Positions 5,751 through 9,238 of a stretch of 9,238 bases of DNA are shown here, piece after piece. The notes below the pieces were generated by a model. It did not search any database. It saw nothing but the letters and a program-made list of their open reading frames with translations, and was not told the origin of the DNA. Every line of letters begins with the position of its first letter. The stretch's first letter is position 1. The stretch comes from Limiplasma sp045538465 (lineage in GTDB: Bacteria > Bacillota > Clostridia > Christensenellales > Aristaeellaceae). Position numbers and translations under genes: made by a program. The DNA lies in contig JAZSRK010000030.1 of NCBI GenBank assembly GCA_045538465.1, positions 1 through 9,238 on the forward strand, read 5' to 3'.

Positions 5751-6647
5751 TCAAGATTTCCCTCGGAAAATATCTGCGACTTCCGTAATGGTAATAAAAG
5801 CTTTGGGATCCAACTGATGTACGATATCCTTCATGGTGGAGATCTGGAAGCGGTTGACTACAAAATACAGCACGGTGCGGTCGTGCCCGGAGTATCCGCC
5901 CTTGCCTTCCATGCGGGTGATGCCGGTGGTAAAGCGAGAAGTCAATTCCTTGGTGATCTCATCAGGATGCACAGTGACAATCATCGCAGCCTTGGAGCGG
6001 TCGATACCTTCTACAACGAAGTCGACGGTCTTGATGCCTGCCATATAGGTAACAACGGAGTATAGCGGCAAGATCCAGCTTTGGATAAGGAAACCGCAGA
6101 TAATGTACAGGATCACGTTGTAGATCATCACAAAGGAGCCTACGGTCAAATTGAGGCGCTTGGCAAAGATGACCGCCAGCACTTCGATGCCGTCTATGGC
6201 GCCTCCGTAACGGATGCACAGACCGCTGCCCACACCGGATATCAACCCGCCGAAAATGGCGCATAGCAGCAGATCGGTGCCGGCCAAAGGCGAAGCCATG
6301 CTTACATCAATGGGCAGCACATCGGTAATGAGCCAGGCACCAAGCGAGTACACGGCAACAGTGTACAGCGAGTAGATGGTAAATACAGCCCCTTGTTTAT
6401 GTAAGCCAAACAAAAACAGGGGAACATTAAGCAGAATGAGGAAAAGAGACAGGCTGCACCATTGGGGGGTGATCTGCGCCAGCAGCATGGAGGTACCGGA
6501 AATTCCGCTGTCGTAGAGCTTGACAGGGTTCAGAAAAACCGTAATGCCAAAAGCGTTGATGATGCCGGCCAAGGTGAGCATCAGAAAATGGAAGGGTTTC
6601 AGATCTTTCAGTACGCGAAAGCGCAGAGAAGGTCTTTTTTTGCGCAC
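5751..6647 (-). CDS. YitT family membrane protein (DUF161 + DUF2179)
   Basis: Integral membrane protein of a widespread Firmicutes family with no settled biochemical function. The 298-residue product has about five or six hydrophobic segments (near 21-40, 64-82, 86-106, 125-143, 170-190 and 192-210). The family motifs include GIINAFGITVFLNPVKLYDSG (28-48) and GGLISGVGSGLCIRYGGAIDG (133-153). A soluble C-terminal DUF2179 domain (about 219-298) has GITRMEGKGGYSG (242-254) and ends TEVADIFRGKS. The start is GTG, supported by AAAGGAG (6655-6661 on the reverse strand) 7 bases upstream; no ATG competes. That site overlaps the stop of the thymidine kinase gene, with a 13-base gap between the coding regions. 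It is the last gene of the minus-strand operon. Confidence 0.92.
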   Translation of the reverse strand: MRKKRPSLRFRVLKDLKPFHFLMLTLAGIINAFGITVFLNPVKLYDSGISGTSMLLAQITPQWCSLSLFLILLNVPLFLFGLHKQGAVFTIYSLYTVAVYSLGAWLITDVLPIDVSMASPLAGTDLLLCAIFGGLISGVGSGLCIRYGGAIDGIEVLAVIFAKRLNLTVGSFVMIYNVILYIICGFLIQSWILPLYSVVTYMAGIKTVDFVVEGIDRSKAAMIVTVHPDEITKELTSRFTTGITRMEGKGGYSGHDRTVLYFVVNRFQISTMKDIVHQLDPKAFITITEVADIFRGKS

Positions 6648-6660
6648 GAAGTTTCTCCTT

Positions 6661-7221
6661 TCACTCTTCAGGGCGAAGCTTGCCTTCGGCCCAATGTTTG
6701 CGGCAGAGGCTCACGTAGCTCTCGTTGCCGCCCAGCATAACCTGTTCGCCTTCTTTGATCACCCGTCCGTTCTGCACACGGGCATTGCAGATGGCTTTTT
6801 TGCCGCACCAGCAGATGGTCTTTACTTCCTCAATGGTGTCGGCCCATGCCAAAAGCCATTGGCTGCCTTCGAAAAGATTGCCTTGGAAATCGGCACGCAG
6901 TCCGTAAGCGATGACGGGTACATGCTCCACATCCACCACATGCACAAGCGCTTCTACCTGCGCCTTGGTAAGAAATTGCGCTTCATCTACGATGATGCAG
7001 TCGTAATCCTTTGCGTTGTAGTTGCCGATCTCTTCAATGTAGGCACATTCGCAATGGAGGCCGCAGCGGCTGGCGATGGTGGTAGCGCCGTCGCGGTTGT
7101 CCAAGCGGGGTTTGAGCATCAGCACACGCTGACCCCGCTCCAAATAGTTATGCCGCACCATAATGGCATTGGCAGTCTTGCTGGAACCCATGGCACCGTA
7201 GCGGAAATATAACTTAGCCAT
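6661..7221 (-). CDS. tdk: thymidine kinase (type II)
   Basis: Phosphorylates thymidine to dTMP in the salvage pathway in the cytoplasm. The 186-residue product has the N-terminal P-loop YGAMGSSKTANA (8-19), the Walker B and catalytic base IIVDEAQFL (76-84; Glu80), YGLRADFQGNLFEGS (106-120), and a zinc site formed by Cys137 and Cys139 (TICWCGKKA) with Cys173 and His176 (SLCRKH). The CxC spacing matches the E. coli Tdk subgroup rather than the CxxC form. The P-loop has Ser14 where the usual motif has Gly before Lys15; I recall similar sequences in Clostridia but have not checked. ATG follows AAAGGAG (7234-7240) by 12 bases, a slightly long spacing. It lies 21 bases after the lipoprotein gene. 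Confidence 0.95.
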   Translation of the reverse strand: MAKLYFRYGAMGSSKTANAIMVRHNYLERGQRVLMLKPRLDNRDGATTIASRCGLHCECAYIEEIGNYNAKDYDCIIVDEAQFLTKAQVEALVHVVDVEHVPVIAYGLRADFQGNLFEGSQWLLAWADTIEEVKTICWCGKKAICNARVQNGRVIKEGEQVMLGGNESYVSLCRKHWAEGKLRPEE

Positions 7222-7242
7222 GTCGATATTACGCTCCTTTGG

Positions 7243-8031
7243 TTATTCAACATTCGGCAAATCAATGCCAAGGGTCTGCCCGATCTCTTCAGCACGGGTC
7301 GTGGCATCGCTAAAGCCAGTCAGGCTGATGAAAATATCATATGCACCCTGCAAGTCGCCATTCTGGTAGAGGAGTTCAGCTTCTTGATAGCGGGCTTCCC
7401 GGAAATGCTGTTTGCAGATGAGGGCTTGGTCGGCACTGTCGTAGTAATTGCCCAGCATGGTAAACAGCTTGATGGCTTGTTCATAATGCCCCTGTGCGCG
7501 CAATAGCACCGCTTGGTCGTATACTTGTGTGCGCAGCATATCAAGGCGCGTGGCAGCATCTTCGTAGTCGCCTGCCAGCTGGTAATCGTACAGCGCGGTT
7601 TCAAAATCGTTGTTTTCTTCGGCGTAACGGGCGTTGCTGTAGCGGTAGTGGATGGCTGCATCCTCGTAGTCGGCTAAAGCCAGGAAGGTCGTTGCTGCCT
7701 CGGCATACATGCCTTGAGTCTCCAATACATAGCCGTGGCAATATTGGTAGCGGGTCTCGCCGTACATAAAGTCGCGCACTTTAGCAAAATAGGGTTCTGC
7801 AGCTACGTATTGCCCTTGGTCATATAAAACCAACCCTCTGGAATAGGCTGCATAGGTAGGCGCGTTGGAATAGTCACCCACTTTTTCAAACAGGTCGGCT
7901 GCTTCGGCATAATCGCCGTTTGCAAAGGCTTCCACGCCTTTGTTGTAGGTGCCGCTCTGGTTTACGCTGCATGCACTGAGGCATAGCAACAGGCAGAGAA
8001 ACAAGCTGAAAAGAAATATCTTCTTTTGCAT
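7243..8031 (-). CDS. lipoprotein with six TPR-like repeats
   Basis: Probable membrane-anchored surface protein; function unknown. The 262-residue product has a lipoprotein signal peptide: KK at 3-4, a hydrophobic core FLFSLFLCLLLCL (6-18) and lipobox LSAC with Cys21. After a short linker come six helical repeats of about 33-38 residues with the pattern Y--A--L---GDY--A---F--LGDYEDA, starting near residues 28, 56, 92, 127, 166 and 204. These are TPR/Sel1-like and typical of protein-protein interaction scaffolds. Longer readings upstream (to 8178) run through the acetyltransferase gene in another frame; the ATG at 8031 has AAGGAGG (8040-8046) 8 bases before it and starts a proper signal peptide. 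It lies between the acetyltransferase and tdk in a tight operon. Its maturation would need LspA. Confidence 0.88.
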   Translation of the reverse strand: MQKKIFLFSLFLCLLLCLSACSVNQSGTYNKGVEAFANGDYAEAADLFEKVGDYSNAPTYAAYSRGLVLYDQGQYVAAEPYFAKVRDFMYGETRYQYCHGYVLETQGMYAEAATTFLALADYEDAAIHYRYSNARYAEENNDFETALYDYQLAGDYEDAATRLDMLRTQVYDQAVLLRAQGHYEQAIKLFTMLGNYYDSADQALICKQHFREARYQEAELLYQNGDLQGAYDIFISLTGFSDATTRAEEIGQTLGIDLPNVE

Positions 8032-8039
8032 TGGCGAAA

Positions 8040-8046
8040 CCTCCTT
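8040..8046 (-). promoter_or_regulatory. ribosome binding site of the TPR lipoprotein gene
   Basis: AAGGAGG on the reverse strand, 8 bases before the ATG at 8031. It overlaps the TAA stop of the acetyltransferase gene (8045-8047), which supports translational coupling and rules out the longer upstream reading. Confidence 0.85.
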
Positions 8047-8638
8047 ATGGGATGGTATCCTGCAAGTAGGCAGGAGGTCTGTAGTCTTTGCGCAGGATGG
8101 CATACAGCTCCACATCCACAAAGCGTCCCTTGTTGAACACTCGCTGGCGCAAGGTGCCCTCGTGCTGCATATGCACATGCTGCATCACCTTGCCGCTGGC
8201 CGGATTGGCGGTTTCGTGCTGGGCTTCGATCCGGTTCAGGTTCAGCTTGAGAAAGCCAAGGGCCAGCACCGCTTCCAGCGCTTCGGTCATGATGCCCTGA
8301 TTCCAGTAGCCACGGTGCAGGCTGTAGCCCACCTCGCCGGAGCGATCCTCCGGGCGGATCCACATGTAGCCGATGGTGCCGATCACCTTGCCGGTTTCCC
8401 GCAGAGCGATCACATAGCTGGAGGGTGCGCCGTTTTTGTACTGGCGCAGCAGGTAGCGGATATAGGTGCGGGTCTGATGAATGGAAGTATGGGCAGTCCA
8501 GAGCACATGACGGGCCACCTCAGGATCGGAGGAATACTCGTAGAGATCCTGCGCATCACTCATGCGGGCCGTGCGCAGGATGAGGCGCTGGGTACGGATG
8601 GTGGGCAGATGAGTGAAAATATCCAGATAGGGTTGCAT
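8045..8638 (-). CDS. GNAT N-acetyltransferase, RimJ/RimL type
   Basis: Acetyl-CoA-dependent acetyltransferase; the acceptor may be a protein N terminus or a small molecule. The 197-residue product opens with the subgroup hallmark TIRTQRLILRTARMSDAQDL (13-32). It has VIGTIGYMWI (85-94) on the core beta strands, EVGYSLHRGYWNQGIMTEAL (102-121) containing the acetyl-CoA pyrophosphate-binding RGYWNQG, and the closing segment NPASGKVMQHVHMQHEG (145-161) followed by D-ELYAILR. All family landmarks are present. Ribosome binding site GAGGAG (8644-8649) lies 5 bases before the ATG and overlaps the stop of the small ORF upstream. It sits 13 bases before the lipoprotein gene. The substrate cannot be told from sequence. 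Confidence 0.92.
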   Translation of the reverse strand: MQPYLDIFTHLPTIRTQRLILRTARMSDAQDLYEYSSDPEVARHVLWTAHTSIHQTRTYIRYLLRQYKNGAPSSYVIALRETGKVIGTIGYMWIRPEDRSGEVGYSLHRGYWNQGIMTEALEAVLALGFLKLNLNRIEAQHETANPASGKVMQHVHMQHEGTLRQRVFNKGRFVDVELYAILRKDYRPPAYLQDTIP

Positions 8639-8647
8639 GGTAACTCC

Positions 8648-8782
8648 TCAAACAGTGTAGGGCAGCGAATGGGTCATTCTGGGCGGCTGCTGGCCCAGCA
8701 GGATGATGGCGATCCCAAGCGCCAGCATGATGAGAAAGGCGATCATCAGCAGTCCGAAGGGGGTGATGCGGGGTTTCTTCAT
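8648..8782 (-). CDS. 44-residue single-span membrane protein (unrecognised)
   Basis: Small ORF of 44 codons. The N terminus is basic (MKKPRITPFG, 1-10), one hydrophobic helix spans about 11-30 (LLMIAFLIMLALGIAIILLG), and the tail is short and polar (QQPPRMTHSLPYTV). By charge it should sit with the N terminus inside. Support for a real gene: ribosome binding site GAGGAGG (8792-8798) with 9-base spacing, ATG start, a stop that overlaps the acetyltransferase ribosome binding site, and correct order within the operon. I recognise no family. A role as a membrane anchor or small regulator is speculation. It could be a chance frame, but signal and topology together make it likely real. Confidence 0.65.
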   Translation of the reverse strand: MKKPRITPFGLLMIAFLIMLALGIAIILLGQQPPRMTHSLPYTV

Positions 8783-8791
8783 CAGGCGGCG

Positions 8792-8798
8792 CCTCCTC
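8792..8798 (-). promoter_or_regulatory. ribosome binding site of the 44-residue membrane ORF
   Basis: GAGGAGG on the reverse strand, 9 bases before the ATG at 8782. Its first three bases are part of a 7-base inverted repeat (CTCTTGG at 8838-8844 and CCAAGAG at 8796-8802, read on the reverse strand), which could partly hide it in a leader fold. Confidence 0.6.
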
Positions 8799-8851
8799 TT
8801 GGGAAGAATTTCTTTGTGGCTGTGCAGGTTTTGCCTGCCAAGAGTCGTTAC

Positions 8852-9238
8852 TTATTTGGCAGCGTCCGGACCGTGCAGCTTCTGCCAGGCCATCAGCACA
8901 CCGGCGATGGTTTTCGCATCAGGGATCTCGCCCTGCATCACCAGTCGGACAGCCTCGGTAAGAGGCATTTTGACCACATCGATGAACTCATCGTCATCCA
9001 GATGGTTCTCGTGCTGGCTCAGACCGGTGGCAAGGAAAATACCGATCTTTTCAGTGCAGAAGGCGGGCGTGGTCACAAGGTTGGTCAGATGCTCCAGCTT
9101 TTCGCACTTCAGGCCGGTCTCCTCCTGCAGTTCGCGCTCGGCGCAGGCAATGTGAGGTTCGCCCACATAGTCCAGCTTGCCGGCGGGGATCTCCAGCGTC
9201 AAAAGAGCGGCTACAGCACGATGCTGACGCACCAGATA
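8852..9238 (-). CDS. Nudix hydrolase, ADP-ribose pyrophosphatase type (5' partial)
   Basis: Hydrolyses nucleoside diphosphates linked to another moiety, most likely ADP-ribose, in the cytoplasm. The visible 128 residues begin YLVRQHRAVAALLTLEIPAG, continuing the usual VRQxR...LEIPAGK segment of ADP-ribose pyrophosphatases, so the real N terminus (some 40-60 residues) lies beyond the window. The GTG codon at 9232 is an internal Val, not a start. The Nudix box reads G-KLDYVG-E-PHIACAE-RELQEETGL, with metal-binding REXXEE intact (visible residues 35-40). There are six residues rather than five between the box Gly and the first Glu. It is the first visible gene of the minus-strand operon, with a 69-base gap to the small membrane ORF. 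The operon promoter is outside the window. Confidence 0.9.
   Translation of the reverse strand, partial: YLVRQHRAVAALLTLEIPAGKLDYVGEPHIACAERELQEETGLKCEKLEHLTNLVTTPAFCTEKIGIFLATGLSQHENHLDDDEFIDVVKMPLTEAVRLVMQGEIPDAKTIAGVLMAWQKLHGPDAAK

Noticed and set aside
8032..8178. Extension of the lipoprotein frame upstream to 8178
   Set aside because: It runs through the acetyltransferase gene in another frame with a Cys-rich non-signal sequence; ATG 8031 has the ribosome binding site and signal peptide.
9230..9232. GTG at 9232 as the Nudix start
   Set aside because: The frame stays open to the window edge and the upstream codons continue the conserved LVRQ segment, so the gene is cut by the window end.

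Overview
The window looks like chromosomal DNA from a Gram-positive member of the Clostridia, probably a moderately GC-rich gut lineage of the Oscillospirales type. The signs are: the ribosomal order S13-S11-S4-RNA polymerase alpha-L17 with rpsD inside the cluster (in Bacillus subtilis rpsD lies elsewhere); strong GGAGG-type ribosome binding sites before nearly every gene; a zinc-binding form of S4; an extended L17; and DUF5665 and YitT family proteins. The genus cannot be named from sequence alone.

Region 1 (1-3133, + strand) is the distal end of the large ribosomal protein cluster: rpsM, rpsK, rpsD, rpoA and rplQ, all intact, with gaps of 23-55 bases and a strong intrinsic terminator after rplQ.

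Region 2 (3113-4877, + strand) is a three-gene unit: a small DUF5665 membrane protein, a signal peptidase II homologue (LspA) and an RluD/YlyB-type pseudouridine synthase. The last two overlap, as lspA and ylyB neighbour each other in B. subtilis. A good extended -10 promoter lies on top of the rplQ terminator. The LspA homologue has Glu where the family has its first catalytic Asp.

Region 3 (4878-5740) is a 267-base non-coding stretch holding one GC-rich hairpin, then an AT-richer lone gene for a P-loop kinase of the chloramphenicol phosphotransferase family. A long inverted repeat that can terminate transcription from both sides follows it.

Region 4 (5751-9238, - strand) is a tight six-gene operon read right to left: a Nudix hydrolase of ADP-ribose pyrophosphatase type (5' end outside the window), a 44-residue single-span membrane protein, a RimJ/RimL-type GNAT acetyltransferase, a lipoprotein with six TPR-like repeats, thymidine kinase and a YitT-family membrane protein. 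Four of the five gaps are 9-21 bases and several ribosome binding sites touch the preceding stop codon, so the genes are probably co-transcribed and translationally coupled. The products mix nucleotide metabolism (Nudix, Tdk) with envelope functions (small membrane protein, lipoprotein, YitT).

No rRNA, tRNA, CRISPR array, transposase or phage gene was seen. Most of the window is ordinary housekeeping sequence. The points most worth a second look are the altered LspA active site, the CPT-like kinase in its AT-richer islet, and the 44-residue membrane ORF. I did not find a convincing new multi-gene system.
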